This document shows positions 7,413 to 16,812 of a stretch of DNA of 64,000 nucleotides, piece after piece. The position numbers were made by a program, and so were the translations under genes. The notes under the pieces were generated by a model. It was not told the origin of the DNA and made no database searches. It worked only from the letters and a program-made list of their open reading frames with translations. This DNA comes from Bacillota bacterium. GTDB taxonomy: Bacteria > Bacillota > Clostridia > Peptostreptococcales > Acidaminobacteraceae. Positions within the stretch are counted from its first letter, which is position 1. The number at the start of each line of letters is the position of its first letter. The stretch lies in the NCBI GenBank assembly GCA_025210655.1, contig JAOARG010000062.1:1-64000 (forward strand), written 5' to 3'.

Positions 7413-9239
7413 TCAAACTATAAAATTCTCAAGATTTTTCTTGAGAAGAACAGATGTTCCTTTGTGTTCTTTCGAAGCCCTTGACACTGAATTAAATCTC
7501 TTATCCATTGCCCCTAGCTTATCAAGAATTATTCCAGAACTATCTTGTGTTACTTGAACTGTCTCCGATAGATTAGATACAGAGAAATTTATCGATTCAA
7601 GATTTGTTGATATAGTCGACACACTCTTTTCAAAATCACCTATAACATTAGAAAAAAACTCAGTGTGTTTATGATACTTATCAATTACATTTTTAAAAAA
7701 TCCATAATCATTTATTACATTTTCATTTATAAACTCTATAGTCTCTATAGATGTTAAGGATAGATTTCCAAATGTCTCATGTACATCTTCAAGTAACTTC
7801 TCTATGTTATTTACAGAAGACTTTGTTAGTACTGATAAATTTCTAATCTCTGATGCAACTACATTAAAGCCTCTGCCATGTTCCCCTGCTCTTGATGCTT
7901 CAATTGCAGCATTGAGTGCAAGTAGATTAATCCTATCTGATATACCTTTTATAGTTCCTGCTATATCAATTACTTCTTCGACAACTTTACCTTTATCTAC
8001 AGCCTTCAAAGTAAGTTCTCTCCTCTTCATTAGTTCATTAGTATTTTCAGATTTTATTTTATCTATTCTAGATTTTATCTCTTTAGACCCAACTAATATG
8101 TCCTGAACAAGATTTTTACTATCTATAGAACTTGCATTTAGATCCTGAGATAAGGATACTATCTCTGATACAGATTTATTCACCAACTTAATATCACCAT
8201 TGTTTTCCTTTATACTATCATCTATGTCATATAGACTATCTAGTATTGAAACTATCTCTCCATTTAGTTCTTCAAGTATCATAGTAAGATCATCACTAAA
8301 ATCACTAACTTCTTCAGTAGAGTTTTTAGATTTCTTTATTATGCCTCTAATATTCCCTGTCATAAGTTCAAAATTATCAAACAATTTCCCTATATCATCA
8401 GTAGTTTTATAAACACTGTCAATTTCATCTATACGCAAATCACCTTGTGCCATTTTGGTAGATAAAAATGAAAGCTTACTAATCCTTTTATTTATAAAGC
8501 TATATATAACTAAACCTGTGAGTATTGCCAAAATAAAACACCCCGCTGTCAAAACTACTATGAAATTTATGGACTCTTTAAAGTTTTTTTCACTTTTTTC
8601 CTTAACCTTTTGTGAATGATTATTATTTAGCTCCACAATTTGATCCATAGTCTTTTCCATTATGATCTGAGAAGTCTCAGTTTCCTTATATAATCTTTCT
8701 GCTTCAATAAGATTCCCCTCAGAAACAACATCAAAAATAGCTTTTCTATCCTCGGCCCCATTTTTAAGAAGTTTTTCCATAATCTCTAATAGTGTTAATT
8801 CTTCCTGTGATCTACCGCTGGAAGAATACTCATTTAGATACTCAATACTTTTATCATCCATTTGGTGAAGAATACTATATATCTCATTGCTTTTTGCAGA
8901 ATTGTTATCTGAATAAATCACTTCAATCATTTTATACTTTGATTTATAGATATTTTCCTGAATACCTATCATATAGGGAGTCTTGGATACACGCTCCTCA
9001 TAGAGTTTTGTAATATTATTGTTCATTACACTTATACGAACATAGCTTTGATAAGAAAGAAATAGTATAAGAGTAGATATAATAACAAATCCACAAATAA
9101 TGATATTCTTAAACTTTATCATTTCAAATATTTTTCCATACTTTAATAAAACACTTATGTTATTTTTTCTTGCAAGTTTAGAGATTTTAATACTACTAGT
9201 TAAGTTTTTCATAAATGACATCAACGACTTCTTTTTCAT
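7413..9239 (-). CDS. Methyl-accepting chemotaxis protein, second paralogue
   Basis: A 608-residue receptor with membrane segments at about 43-63 and 225-250, a 4HB-type sensor, HAMP, and a signalling domain. The hairpin tip is recognisable but less canonical than in its neighbours: [18 protein letters not shown] replaces [18 protein letters not shown], and the following helix has NLSV for KLAE. These changes could tune or weaken coupling to CheA. I chose ATG 9239, preceded by AAAGGAAAT; a further ATG at 9308 lacks a site. A perfect GAAC-N4-GTTC string at 7448-7459 falls inside the last codons and is probably chance. Confidence 0.92.
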   Translation of the reverse strand: MKKKSLMSFMKNLTSSIKISKLARKNNISVLLKYGKIFEMIKFKNIIICGFVIISTLILFLSYQSYVRISVMNNNITKLYEERVSKTPYMIGIQENIYKSKYKMIEVIYSDNNSAKSNEIYSILHQMDDKSIEYLNEYSSSGRSQEELTLLEIMEKLLKNGAEDRKAIFDVVSEGNLIEAERLYKETETSQIIMEKTMDQIVELNNNHSQKVKEKSEKNFKESINFIVVLTAGCFILAILTGLVIYSFINKRISKLSFLSTKMAQGDLRIDEIDSVYKTTDDIGKLFDNFELMTGNIRGIIKKSKNSTEEVSDFSDDLTMILEELNGEIVSILDSLYDIDDSIKENNGDIKLVNKSVSEIVSLSQDLNASSIDSKNLVQDILVGSKEIKSRIDKIKSENTNELMKRRELTLKAVDKGKVVEEVIDIAGTIKGISDRINLLALNAAIEASRAGEHGRGFNVVASEIRNLSVLTKSSVNNIEKLLEDVHETFGNLSLTSIETIEFINENVINDYGFFKNVIDKYHKHTEFFSNVIGDFEKSVSTISTNLESINFSVSNLSETVQVTQDSSGIILDKLGAMDKRFNSVSRASKEHKGTSVLLKKNLENFIV

Positions 9240-9412
9240 GCATACATTTCCTTTCTCAAAATAATAGTTAATTATTATTTCCATCCTTTTTTCTCTGACC
9301 CTATTCATTATAGGAAATGTATGTTTAGTCTGTGTTAAGAATGCGTAAAAATCTCAATAATGAGTTATTTCATAATTCTTAGTTACCTAGGTCCTATTGG
9401 GTTTTATAAGAA

Positions 9413-9436
9413 TAAAAAAAGAAGCCCGATGGGCTC
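9413..9436 (-). terminator. Terminator of the third chemotaxis receptor gene
   Basis: gagccc/gggctt stem around 9422-9435, with a T7 run on the minus strand, 11 nt past the stop codon. Confidence 0.75.
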
Positions 9437-9446
9437 CTTATCTATT

Positions 9447-11177
9447 TTATAGCTTAAATACTGCCGCTTCTCTATTAAGTTCTTCTGATTTTTGAGCTTG
9501 TTCATCTGCCACTTTTGATACTTCATTAACTGCATGGCTAATGTCACTTACACTAGCAGCAATCTCAGTAGAGCTTGCTGTAACCTCTTCTATAGCCGCT
9601 GATAAAGCATCCATTGCCCCATTTATATCTTCAACTGCCTCAAATATATGTTCAGCATGATCACTAAAATTAGTAACTGTTCCAAGTACATATTCTGAAT
9701 CAGCAACATACTGCTTGCCCGTTTCTTCAAGTCTCTCGTAATCTGATATTACTTCGTTCTCTATAAAGTCTAGTATTCCAATAGAACTAGATGATAATTC
9801 CTCAAAGGAATCCTTAACATCATTTACAAGACTGTGTATACCATTTACAGTTTCGCTAGAACTTTCAGCAAGCTTTCTTACTTCATCAGCAACTACTGCA
9901 AATCCTTTACCATGCTCTCCTGCTCTTGCTGCTTCTATAGCTGCATTTAAAGCAAGTAAGTTAATTTGATCTGAAATCTTATTGATAGAATCAGCCATAG
10001 TAATGATTTCTTCCACAACCTTACCCTTTTCTATACTGTCTTTAATTCTTTGATTTCTCTCTACATATACAGAATGAGCATGCTCTCTAGACTTATAAGC
10101 TTCAGCAAGCATCTTACTTGCCCTAACTTCAATATCCTTAGCTTTTTCTTTTCCATGATTGGATTCTTGATTAAGATTTTGAGCAAGTTCAGTGATACTG
10201 TTTACTGTAGCATTTATCTCTTCTACAGATGCACTTGTCTCTTCCATACTTGAGGTAATCTCCTGAATACTTTGATTAACTGTCTCTGTTTGAGCACTTA
10301 CCTCTTCTACAGTAGCACTTAATTCTTCACTAGATGCAGAAACATCTGATGCAGACATCTGAACTACTCTAATTAGATTTCTAAGGGATACTATCATATT
10401 GTTGAAATTATTCAATAAAAGTCCAATTTCATCTTTAGCCTGTAAATCCTTCTCAGGTATTTCCTTACTAAAATCCGAATCAGCAAGCTCATCCGACTTA
10501 TCAGAAACAATTTTTATTCCCCTCGAAATAATAATAGTTACAACTGCTGCAAATGCTAAAGAAAGTAATACTCCAGCTATTGAAAGTATATTCATAACCC
10601 TTTTTGATGCTGCACTTTCGAAATCTACCTGCTCTTTAAGTTCCTGTGCAACTTGATTATTTAACATAACAAGTTCATATATTGAATTCTGAACCCCATT
10701 TCTTGAATCACTAGATAGCTCATAATCCTTAATTGCCTGATCTATATTTCCTTCCTTAACATCATCTAAAATACTCTTAATAGAGTCTCTGTATGAACTT
10801 ATTGATTTTTTATAATCAGCAATAAGCTTTGCTTCTTTATCCGTCAACTTTGTTGATTCATATTTTTTTATATGTTCATCATTTTCAGAACTTAAAGAAA
10901 GGATTCTATCGATTTTCTCTAACCTTTCAGCTTCATCAAGATCTCCTTCCGTAGAATGAATTACTTCGTTTATTAAAAACTTTGAATCTAAAAAGTTACT
11001 ATGTACTATTGCAAGCAACTGTGTTGGAACTAGCCTATCCGAGTACAACGACTCAATATCTTTGTCAAATTTCGTGATTGTGTGATTTGCTACAAGTGAT
11101 ACTGCACCTAATACAACGATTAATACAGAAAAGCTTAAAAGTAATTTCGTTTTGATCTTCAAATTTTTATACCACAC
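9447..11177 (-). CDS. Methyl-accepting chemotaxis protein, third paralogue
   Basis: A 576-residue receptor with membrane segments at about 10-32 and 195-217, a 4HB_MCP-type periplasm-side domain, HAMP, and the most canonical signalling tip of the three ([20 protein letters not shown]). The long heptad helices on both sides are intact, including likely methylation regions rich in Glu/Gln ([31 protein letters not shown]). The start is GTG at 11177, with GGAAGG 11 nt upstream. It carries its own terminator and a probable promoter in the 264-bp gap upstream, so it is monocistronic. The ligand is unknown. Confidence 0.95.
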   Translation of the reverse strand: MWYKNLKIKTKLLLSFSVLIVVLGAVSLVANHTITKFDKDIESLYSDRLVPTQLLAIVHSNFLDSKFLINEVIHSTEGDLDEAERLEKIDRILSLSSENDEHIKKYESTKLTDKEAKLIADYKKSISSYRDSIKSILDDVKEGNIDQAIKDYELSSDSRNGVQNSIYELVMLNNQVAQELKEQVDFESAASKRVMNILSIAGVLLSLAFAAVVTIIISRGIKIVSDKSDELADSDFSKEIPEKDLQAKDEIGLLLNNFNNMIVSLRNLIRVVQMSASDVSASSEELSATVEEVSAQTETVNQSIQEITSSMEETSASVEEINATVNSITELAQNLNQESNHGKEKAKDIEVRASKMLAEAYKSREHAHSVYVERNQRIKDSIEKGKVVEEIITMADSINKISDQINLLALNAAIEAARAGEHGKGFAVVADEVRKLAESSSETVNGIHSLVNDVKDSFEELSSSSIGILDFIENEVISDYERLEETGKQYVADSEYVLGTVTNFSDHAEHIFEAVEDINGAMDALSAAIEEVTASSTEIAASVSDISHAVNEVSKVADEQAQKSEELNREAAVFKL

Positions 11178-11395
11178 GTTTTATCAATCCTTCCATGGTT
11201 ATTAACAACATTTTATATTATAGCAATAATATCCATTAATGTATAGTTTAATTTAAATTTACTTGTGTTTTGATAACTAGACATTAATTATTGACTATAA
11301 TAAATATTATGACCTTAATATATATATGAGAAATAAATAAATTGTAAAGAAATTGTTAAGATGGGTATAAAGTCGCACACAAAAGGAAAAAAATG

Positions 11396-11433
11396 CAAAA
11401 AAAGACTTAGGAATTTTATTCCCAAGTCCTCTT
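11396..11433 (-). terminator. Terminator of the unknown gene at 11442
   Basis: gacttaggaat pairs with attcccaagtc with one mismatch, followed on the minus strand by a T7 run. Confidence 0.75.
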
Positions 11434-11441
11434 AGTAGTTA

Positions 11442-12296
11442 TTAAATTTCATCAACAAAGATAGATTCTATAAGATTGTCTTTAGAAAGGCCAGTATATA
11501 ATATCTGTCCCTTTCTATCCCTTAGTGTAACCTTTAAAGAATTATTAATACTATCTCCTTCAACGAGTAACTGAATAATATACTTTCTATGTTTAAAAAC
11601 AAACTCATGTCTATTTCCAACAATTTCAACATTCTCAAGACTACTGTTATTACTATTAAATCTGTATAGTCTATCATAGTGGAAAAGTTTAATATCAAAA
11701 GCTACCTTAGCTTTTTCCCAAGACACCTCTCCTACTAAAGCTGATTTTGAATAAAAACCAGTAGAAATCATACTAATGAAAGGATAATTCATTTCATTGA
11801 TATTTTCATCCCTTCTGATAATTAAACCATTTTCACCTTCAAAAGGAACATCAGCCCCATCAAAACTAAGTATTCCCTTATTGTTAAATCCATAGGCAAG
11901 CACCTTATTAAAACTCTCATATCTGTTCTTTCTCAAAAGTGTACTATAAAGCCCACCTTTGAACTTAAAATGACTAGTTAAATTTACAACACCATAATTG
12001 TAGATTCCTTGTTCATTAATATCAACAGCTATTTTATCACGGTTTAACATTGTACCACCAATAAGTAAATAATGATCTGAATTCTCACCTTCATATTGGT
12101 CTATATCGTATTCGAAACTCTCAACATTGTCATCATACTTAATGTTTAAATATGCCTTTGACTCTAAAAAGTCCTTTTTAACCTCTACACCTGCGTCGAT
12201 GTACATTGTTGCTATGTCATTATTAATTACGTACTTATATTCCTTGAAAGATTCCTTAACTTCCTTTTCTTTTTTTGCAATTGAAAGTTTAGACAT
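11442..12296 (-). CDS. Hypothetical protein, 284 residues, family not recognised
   Basis: The gene is clearly expressed-looking: ATG is preceded by AGGTGGTG 6 nt away and a terminator follows. The protein has no signal peptide or membrane segment, is rich in Asp, Asn, Tyr and Phe, and reads like a beta-rich soluble domain (repeated short strands such as YLNIKYDDN, GLYSTLLRKN, VTLRDRKGQILY). The first 15 residues are Lys/Glu rich. I do not recognise motifs or a family. It is monocistronic, upstream of the chemotaxis cluster and downstream of purB, and neither neighbour suggests a role. Confidence 0.75.
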   Translation of the reverse strand: MSKLSIAKKEKEVKESFKEYKYVINNDIATMYIDAGVEVKKDFLESKAYLNIKYDDNVESFEYDIDQYEGENSDHYLLIGGTMLNRDKIAVDINEQGIYNYGVVNLTSHFKFKGGLYSTLLRKNRYESFNKVLAYGFNNKGILSFDGADVPFEGENGLIIRRDENINEMNYPFISMISTGFYSKSALVGEVSWEKAKVAFDIKLFHYDRLYRFNSNNSSLENVEIVGNRHEFVFKHRKYIIQLLVEGDSINNSLKVTLRDRKGQILYTGLSKDNLIESIFVDEI

Positions 12297-12394
12297 GTTC
12301 TACACCACCTAAATTATTATATATTGCTCCTATTTCTATTATATCCCTATATTCTTAATTCTAACATATAATGTGGTGATTGTGTGTAAATTAC

Positions 12395-13825
12395 TTATAC
12401 ATGTAGAACAACTTTTCCACCTAAGAAGTACTTGTACTTCTCAAGAAGTGGGTTAATATGATCATTATTAAACTCTTCAACTTGCTCCTTTGCTCTTCCA
12501 ATAAAGTTTGAAGGATCAAGTAATGAATCTAGTTCCTGGTCATCAATATCAAAATTAGAATCCATTTTAAGTCTATCAATAAGATCATTTTCCTTTCCTA
12601 ATTCCTTAACTCTCTTTGCAGATTCCATAGAATGTTCTCTGATTATTTCATGCAGTTCCTGTCTGTCGCCACCTTTTTTAACAGCTTCCATAAGAATATT
12701 CTCAGTAGCCATGAAAGGTAGTTCAGACATAACATTTCTTCTTATTCTTTCATGGTATACAACCATACCATCAAATACATTTGTTCCTATATTTAGAATA
12801 CTGTCAACAGCCATAAAAAGCTCTGGAATAACAATTCTTCTATTTGCAGAATCATCTAGAGTTCTTTCAAACCACTGAGTAGCAATAGTAAGCTCAGGTG
12901 TTGATGAAGCAGAAATTACATACTTAGCTAAAGATGATATTCTCTCACTTCTCATTGGATTTCTCTTATATGCCATTGCTGACGATCCAATTTGCTTTTT
13001 CTCAAAAGGCTCCTCAATTTCCTTCATATGTTGAAGAAGTCTAATATCATTAGTTATCTTATGCATAGATTGAGCGATACCACTAAGTAATTTCATTACC
13101 TGAGTATCTACCTTTCTTGAATAAGTTTGACCCGTAACAGGGAAAGTCTTAGAGAAACCAAACTTCTCTACAACCATCTTATCAAGTTCTTTAACTTTAT
13201 CGTGATCCCCATCAAATAATTCAAGGAAACTTGCCTGAGTACCAGTAGTACCCTTAACACCTCTCATCATTAGACCTTCTAAAATATGCTCAAGCTCCTG
13301 AAAATCTAAAAGTAAGTCCATATTCCAAAGAGTAGCTCTTTTACCTACAGTCGTAAGCTGTGCCGCCTGAAAATGAGTGAATCCAAGAGTAGGGACATCC
13401 TTGTGCTTTTGAGAAAAGTTTCTAATATTGCTCATAAGATTCACTAATCTCTTTTTAATAAGATCTAAAGCTTCTTTCATTACAAGAATATCTGTATTAT
13501 CACCAACATAACAAGAAGTTGCACCTAGGTGAATAATTCCCTTTGCATTCTCACACTGCTCACCATAAGCCTTTACATGACTCATAACATCATGTCTTGT
13601 TTCTCTTTCAATTTCCTTAGCTCTATCAATATTTAAATCACTTTGATATTTTCTTAACTCATTTATCTGCTCTTCAGTAATATTAAGTCCTAGCTTTCTT
13701 TCAGCTTCGGCAAGTGCAATCCATAATTTCCTCCAAGTTCCGAACTTTTTTTCTGGAGAGAAAATATAAGCCATTTCCTCGCTAGCATATCTTTCTATAA
13801 GTGGATTATTAAACTTTTTATACAT
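12395..13825 (-). CDS. purB: Adenylosuccinate lyase
   Basis: PurB removes fumarate from SAICAR and from adenylosuccinate in purine synthesis. The 476-residue protein has the fumarase/aspartase-superfamily signature SSAMAYKRNPMRSER (about 290) with the flexible catalytic Ser, the His in TLGFTHFQ (about 155), and HDVMSHVKAY near residue 85. The ADSL C-terminal domain ends the protein. The length fits the longer, eukaryote-like ADSL subfamily found in many Clostridia. ATG 13825 is preceded by AAGGAGTG; an in-frame GTG three codons upstream overlaps that site. It is not with other pur genes here. Confidence 0.96.
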   Translation of the reverse strand: MYKKFNNPLIERYASEEMAYIFSPEKKFGTWRKLWIALAEAERKLGLNITEEQINELRKYQSDLNIDRAKEIERETRHDVMSHVKAYGEQCENAKGIIHLGATSCYVGDNTDILVMKEALDLIKKRLVNLMSNIRNFSQKHKDVPTLGFTHFQAAQLTTVGKRATLWNMDLLLDFQELEHILEGLMMRGVKGTTGTQASFLELFDGDHDKVKELDKMVVEKFGFSKTFPVTGQTYSRKVDTQVMKLLSGIAQSMHKITNDIRLLQHMKEIEEPFEKKQIGSSAMAYKRNPMRSERISSLAKYVISASSTPELTIATQWFERTLDDSANRRIVIPELFMAVDSILNIGTNVFDGMVVYHERIRRNVMSELPFMATENILMEAVKKGGDRQELHEIIREHSMESAKRVKELGKENDLIDRLKMDSNFDIDDQELDSLLDPSNFIGRAKEQVEEFNNDHINPLLEKYKYFLGGKVVLHV

Positions 13826-13906
13826 TAAATACACTCCTTAATACAAACTATTATTCAAAATTATATTTTAATATTCGTCTATATTAGGATACCTCATATA
13901 AGGAAA

Positions 13907-14287
13907 CTATTCAACATTTTTATTAAATTTTGTTCCCTGATGAAAAACTATTTGCCATCTATTCTTCTTATTTTCCCAAATACTTGATCTAAGTGAGTAT
14001 CTAAACTCACCATCTTTTCCAGCCATTTTAATTCTATACATAGACTGGACATACTCCTCACCTAACATTCTAATAGTAAAATCATATATAAAAAAGCTTT
14101 CTTTATCACTTTCAATCAACTGATTAATAATATCTTTTTTATTATATATTCTCCCGGATGCACCGTACTCAATGAAATCATTGGAAATAAGGTAATCAAG
14201 TTCCGTCCTGTTAGACCTTATTTCAGGCTGTAGGAGTTGTTTTTCTAGATTGTATATAGTTTTACTTATAATATCTCTATTCCCCAT
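13907..14287 (-). CDS. NTF2-like/DUF4440 family protein
   Basis: This 126-residue protein has the SnoaL/NTF2 cone-fold pattern of DUF4440: a helical start (ISKTIYNLEKQLLQPEIR), then LDYLISNDFIEYGASGRIYNKK, then beta strands ending WQIVFHQGTKF. The family includes small enzymes and ligand-binding proteins of mostly unknown role; related bacterial proteins are often called nuclear transport factor 2 family. ATG is preceded by AAGGAGGT, an optimal site. It lies directly downstream of the spoVS terminator. No specific function can be assigned. Confidence 0.8.
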   Translation of the reverse strand: MGNRDIISKTIYNLEKQLLQPEIRSNRTELDYLISNDFIEYGASGRIYNKKDIINQLIESDKESFFIYDFTIRMLGEEYVQSMYRIKMAGKDGEFRYSLRSSIWENKKNRWQIVFHQGTKFNKNVE

Positions 14288-14310
14288 GTAAATACCTCCT
14301 TAAAATCTTA

Positions 14311-14334
14311 AAAGGGTGCCACTAGGCACCCTTA
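14311..14334 (-). terminator. Terminator of the spoVS pair
   Basis: A 9-bp GC-rich stem aagggtgcc/ggcaccctt (14312-14320, 14325-14333) with loop acta, followed on the minus strand by TTTTAAGATTTT. The DUF4440 gene's ribosome binding site lies just beyond, so some read-through is likely. Confidence 0.75.
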
Positions 14335-14341
14335 AATCATC

Positions 14342-14602
14342 TTATCTTGGTTGTACAAATAATTTTATTGCTGTTCTTTCTTCACCATCAATCTCGATAT
14401 CAGTGAAGGCTGGAATGCAAATTAAATCAATTCCACTCGGAGACATATAGCCTCTTGCGATCGCGATAGCTTTGATTGATTGGTTGATTGCAGCTGCACC
14501 AATTGCCTGAATCTCAGCACTGCCATGCTCTCTAATTACCCCTGCTAGAGCACCTGCTACTGAATTAGGGTTCGATTTTCCTGATACTTTTAATACTTCC
14601 AT
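14342..14602 (-). CDS. spoVS: Stage V sporulation protein S, divergent paralogue
   Basis: An 86-residue SpoVS/Alba-fold protein, colinear over its whole length with the upstream copy. It keeps VSGKSNPNSVAGALAGVIRE and the C-terminal IPAFTDIEIDGEERTAIKL. Differences from the canonical copy cluster in the middle (AAAINQSIKAIAIARGYMSPSG). SpoVS acts at stage V of sporulation (coat and cortex completion), and in some bacteria it is a septum or developmental regulator. ATG is preceded by GGAGGG. It is 22 nt downstream of the other copy and shares its transcript. Confidence 0.93.
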   Translation of the reverse strand: MEVLKVSGKSNPNSVAGALAGVIREHGSAEIQAIGAAAINQSIKAIAIARGYMSPSGIDLICIPAFTDIEIDGEERTAIKLFVQPR

Positions 14603-14624
14603 TACAATCCCTCCTATTCCTTCG

Positions 14625-14885
14625 TTATCTTGGTTGAATGATTAATTTAATTGCTGTTCTTTCTTCTCCATTAATATTTATATCAGTGAATGCTGGTATA
14701 CAAACTAGATCAATGCCAGTTGGAGCAACAAAACCTCTAGCAATTGCAATTGCCTTAACCGCTTGGTTTATTGCACCAGCCCCGATCGCCTGCATCTCCG
14801 CCGACTGGCTTTCCCTAAGGACACCAGCAAGGGCTCCAGCCACTGAGTTTGGACTAGACTTTGCAGATACTTTAAGAACTTCCAT
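14625..14885 (-). CDS. spoVS: Stage V sporulation protein S
   Basis: An 86-residue SpoVS very close to the Bacillus form (MEVLKVSAKSSPNSVAGALA, then GAINQAVKAIAIARGF). The start at 14885 is preceded by AGAGGAGG; a longer in-frame extension to 14957 lacks a binding site and family similarity. It heads the two-gene spoVS operon. The tandem duplication suggests separate vegetative and sporulation roles, but the sequence does not show this. Confidence 0.95.
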   Translation of the reverse strand: MEVLKVSAKSSPNSVAGALAGVLRESQSAEMQAIGAGAINQAVKAIAIARGFVAPTGIDLVCIPAFTDININGEERTAIKLIIQPR

Positions 14886-15121
14886 TATTGAATCCTCCTC
14901 TTTTAATTTTATTACGTCTGTTGTCGCATATTTTAGATTATAAGCTACTATAATCATAAATCCGTAAAATTAAATGTATCAGCATAGACAAATTATTCCC
15001 TACTAACTTATTCTATGTTTACCCCTAAAATCCTTCAATAAATTTAGAAATTTAAAAGTTTTCTGAAAATTTAACTGGCTATCAATATTATATCCATTAA
15101 TAAGCAGTGTAAACAGTTTTT

Positions 15122-15230
15122 TAAGAACAAAGTCAAATCCTTTTAAGAAAGGATTTGATGGTCCCGTGCAGCGGGATTGTTTAACCTGTTCGAAGGAAAT
15201 TATAAATATAATTTCATAGTTAACAAAAAT
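15122..15230. repeat. Structured repeat B, copy 2
   Basis: The same three hairpins as copy 1, differing mainly by CTGTT for TTGTC between hairpins 2 and 3 and by one end pair of hairpin 3. The following variable hairpin is at 15232-15255. A minus-strand reading frame (15003-15254) runs through it, but has no binding site and is an artefact of the repeat. Confidence 0.85.
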
Positions 15231-15231
15231 A

Positions 15232-15255
15232 AGTGCAGTCATAAATGACTGCACT
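15232..15255. terminator. Strong hairpin next to repeat B copy 2
   Basis: An 11-bp perfect stem AGTGCAGTCAT/ATGACTGCACT with a 2-nt loop. On the minus strand it is followed by TTATTTTTG. It occupies the place taken by gene terminators beside the other two B copies. The nearest upstream gene on that strand is the methyltransferase at 15710. Confidence 0.55.
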
Positions 15256-15256
15256 G

Positions 15257-15405
15257 GTCTAGTACTGTTCTTTTTTAGAACTAGTGTCTAGTATTCAAGT
15301 TTCACTTTCTCGTCTAGTGAAAAATATCAAATCCACAATTTTTCGTCAAGTAGCTTGCTAAAGCAAACCGTGCTAGGATATTTCCCATACGGAAAATTCT
15401 AATCG
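15257..15405. repeat. GTCTAGT-linked hairpin chain C, partial copy
   Basis: Linkers GTCTAGT occur at 15257, 15286 and 15312, with GTCAAGT at 15345 and GTGCTAG at 15370. Between them are hairpins such as GAAAAAT...ATTTTTC and TTGCT..AGCAA. There is no inverted right half here. Confidence 0.7.
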
Positions 15406-15424
15406 TAGTTAGTTTTTCTTAAAC

Positions 15425-15525
15425 AGTTAAAGTAAATCTATTCAAGATCTTATCTTTACGGAAGGATTCACTTGTAAACTTAGGTCCTTATAAATCCACT
15501 AGGGCCAAGTCACCCCGTTGGTAGA
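15425..15525. repeat. Mosaic repeat family F, copy 2
   Basis: The TTAAAGTAAATC...TTTACGGAAGGATTCACTTGT module and GGGCCAAGTCACCCCGTTGG are shared with 5940-6156, in the same order. No gene is visible in it. Confidence 0.65.
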
Positions 15526-15550
15526 TTAGTAAAGCTATCGACAATGTTCA

Positions 15551-15674
15551 CCTAAAATTGCCTAATGCTGCTTTGATCGCGCCTAATCATTACTTTGTAA
15601 CTGGCCTAATATTGTTAGTGCTAATTGCTATGCAATGATTAGGCGCGATTGTAATAGCTTTAGGCAACTTTAGG
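15551..15674. repeat. Long imperfect palindrome
   Basis: The outer arms cctaaaattgcctaa (15551-15565) and ttaggcaactttagg (15660-15674) pair, as do the inner arms gatcgcgcctaatcatt (15575-15591) and aatgattaggcgcgatt (15634-15650). The central ~40 nt is AT rich. It lies 36 nt past the stop of the methyltransferase gene and has no U tract, so it is not a simple terminator. It could be a miniature mobile element. Confidence 0.8.
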
Positions 15675-15709
15675 CTTACCAAATACCGCTACAACCACCC
15701 ACGAATGTG

Positions 15710-16738
15710 CTACTTAGTAGCCACAATAACATTCCTATTTATCGACTGATCCACTCTGTGAAGATATCCGTTGAATGGTTCATAATCAAGTACTTTAAAC
15801 TCTTTCTCTTCTAGTACTGCGGCAACATCATCGTATTTCATTGTGAACTCGTTGAATGAAAGTACTATACTACCCTTTGTTTTTAGTAAAAGATGCCATT
15901 CTGGTAGGGCTCTTCTTAGTAGATCTAGTGGACTTCTATCCATGTTTTCATCTTCTTTATTTTTACTTCCATGTTGAACTCCGTATGGAAGATCAGATAC
16001 TATAATATCAACAGATTTCTTTCCAAGTAGGGAGCCAGACTGTGTTGTATCACAGCTGTATACTCTGAAATCTTGCACATCACCTTTTTTGAAATCATTT
16101 TTGTCTGCAGCTGCTGTTAGGGTAAATCCACTTGCAAGTTTTTTCCCCTTAGGAGCTGTGATGTTTGACTTCTGTGCTTTGTGTTTATATTTACCTTCTT
16201 TTAGGAATCTAGTAACATAAGTTTGGATTTCCTGAACCCACTTATTATTAATCTCGACACCTCTAACATCAAAACCTCTCATGAATCCTTCATATAGAGT
16301 CGTACCCTTACCACACATAGGGTCAAGTAGGGTAATTTTCTTGCTTGAAGTTCCACATACACTTAGGGCAAGGTTGACCATTAGTCTTGTGAACTGTTCA
16401 TTTGTTTTTCCGTTATACTTCAGTATTTGTACCATGCTCTCAGGGAAGTAGTGGAAATCTGGACACTTAATAGGTCTTAATATTCCCTCTTCAAGCATTT
16501 CAAACATAGCATAATAAATAGAACTAGTTCCTATAGCCTTAAGCTGATCATTATTAAGTTTTTCCTTAGTAGTAATCATAATAGAATGGGGAAGCTCTTC
16601 TATCCCTTCACCTATTTCTTCTATTTTGAATCCAGCTTTTTCCGATATAGCTAAAAGCTCCATATTTGATACTCTCATAGCCGTATCAAAATAAATCCTA
16701 TTATGTCCCGGATTTGCAAGGATTAAATATTTATTCAA
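15710..16738 (-). CDS. Class I SAM-dependent methyltransferase (UPF0020/TrmN-like)
   Basis: A 342-residue protein with a SAM-binding loop LLDPMCGKGTTLYEG (about 135-150), an acidic VRGVEINNKW and the amino-group methyltransferase motif SDLPYG (about 255), as in the UPF0020/Trm11-type guanosine-N2 RNA methyltransferases. A recognisable THUMP domain is not obvious in the first 120 residues. The substrate is probably RNA, but is not proven. I chose a TTG start at 16738 because GGAGGAG lies 9 nt upstream; a GTG at 16774 falls within the rny terminator hairpin. Confidence 0.82.
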   Translation of the reverse strand: MNKYLILANPGHNRIYFDTAMRVSNMELLAISEKAGFKIEEIGEGIEELPHSIMITTKEKLNNDQLKAIGTSSIYYAMFEMLEEGILRPIKCPDFHYFPESMVQILKYNGKTNEQFTRLMVNLALSVCGTSSKKITLLDPMCGKGTTLYEGFMRGFDVRGVEINNKWVQEIQTYVTRFLKEGKYKHKAQKSNITAPKGKKLASGFTLTAAADKNDFKKGDVQDFRVYSCDTTQSGSLLGKKSVDIIVSDLPYGVQHGSKNKEDENMDRSPLDLLRRALPEWHLLLKTKGSIVLSFNEFTMKYDDVAAVLEEKEFKVLDYEPFNGYLHRVDQSINRNVIVATK

Positions 16739-16762
16739 AATGTTACTCCTCCATTTTAAAAA

Positions 16763-16788
16763 AAGGATTACCACACTGGGTAATCCTT
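16763..16788 (-). terminator. Terminator of rny
   Basis: aaggattacc (16763-16772) pairs with ggtaatcctt (16779-16788), followed by a T8 run on the minus strand. Confidence 0.88.
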
Positions 16789-16812
16789 AGTTTGTTCATT
16801 AGTATTTATATC

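Noticed and set aside
7448-7459. Perfect GAAC-N4-GTTC LexA-like string
   Set aside because: It lies inside the last codons of a chemotaxis receptor gene, far from any promoter.
15003-15254. 83-residue minus-strand reading frame
   Set aside because: It reads straight through structured repeat B; the other two B copies give similar fragments only by chance of sequence identity, and no binding site precedes it.
15551-15674. Integron attC-like site (GCCTAA..TTAGGC palindrome) near an SOS-type tyrosine recombinase
   Set aside because: The required AAC/GTT core is AAT/ATT here, there is one site only, no gene cassette array, and the recombinase is 13 kb away.
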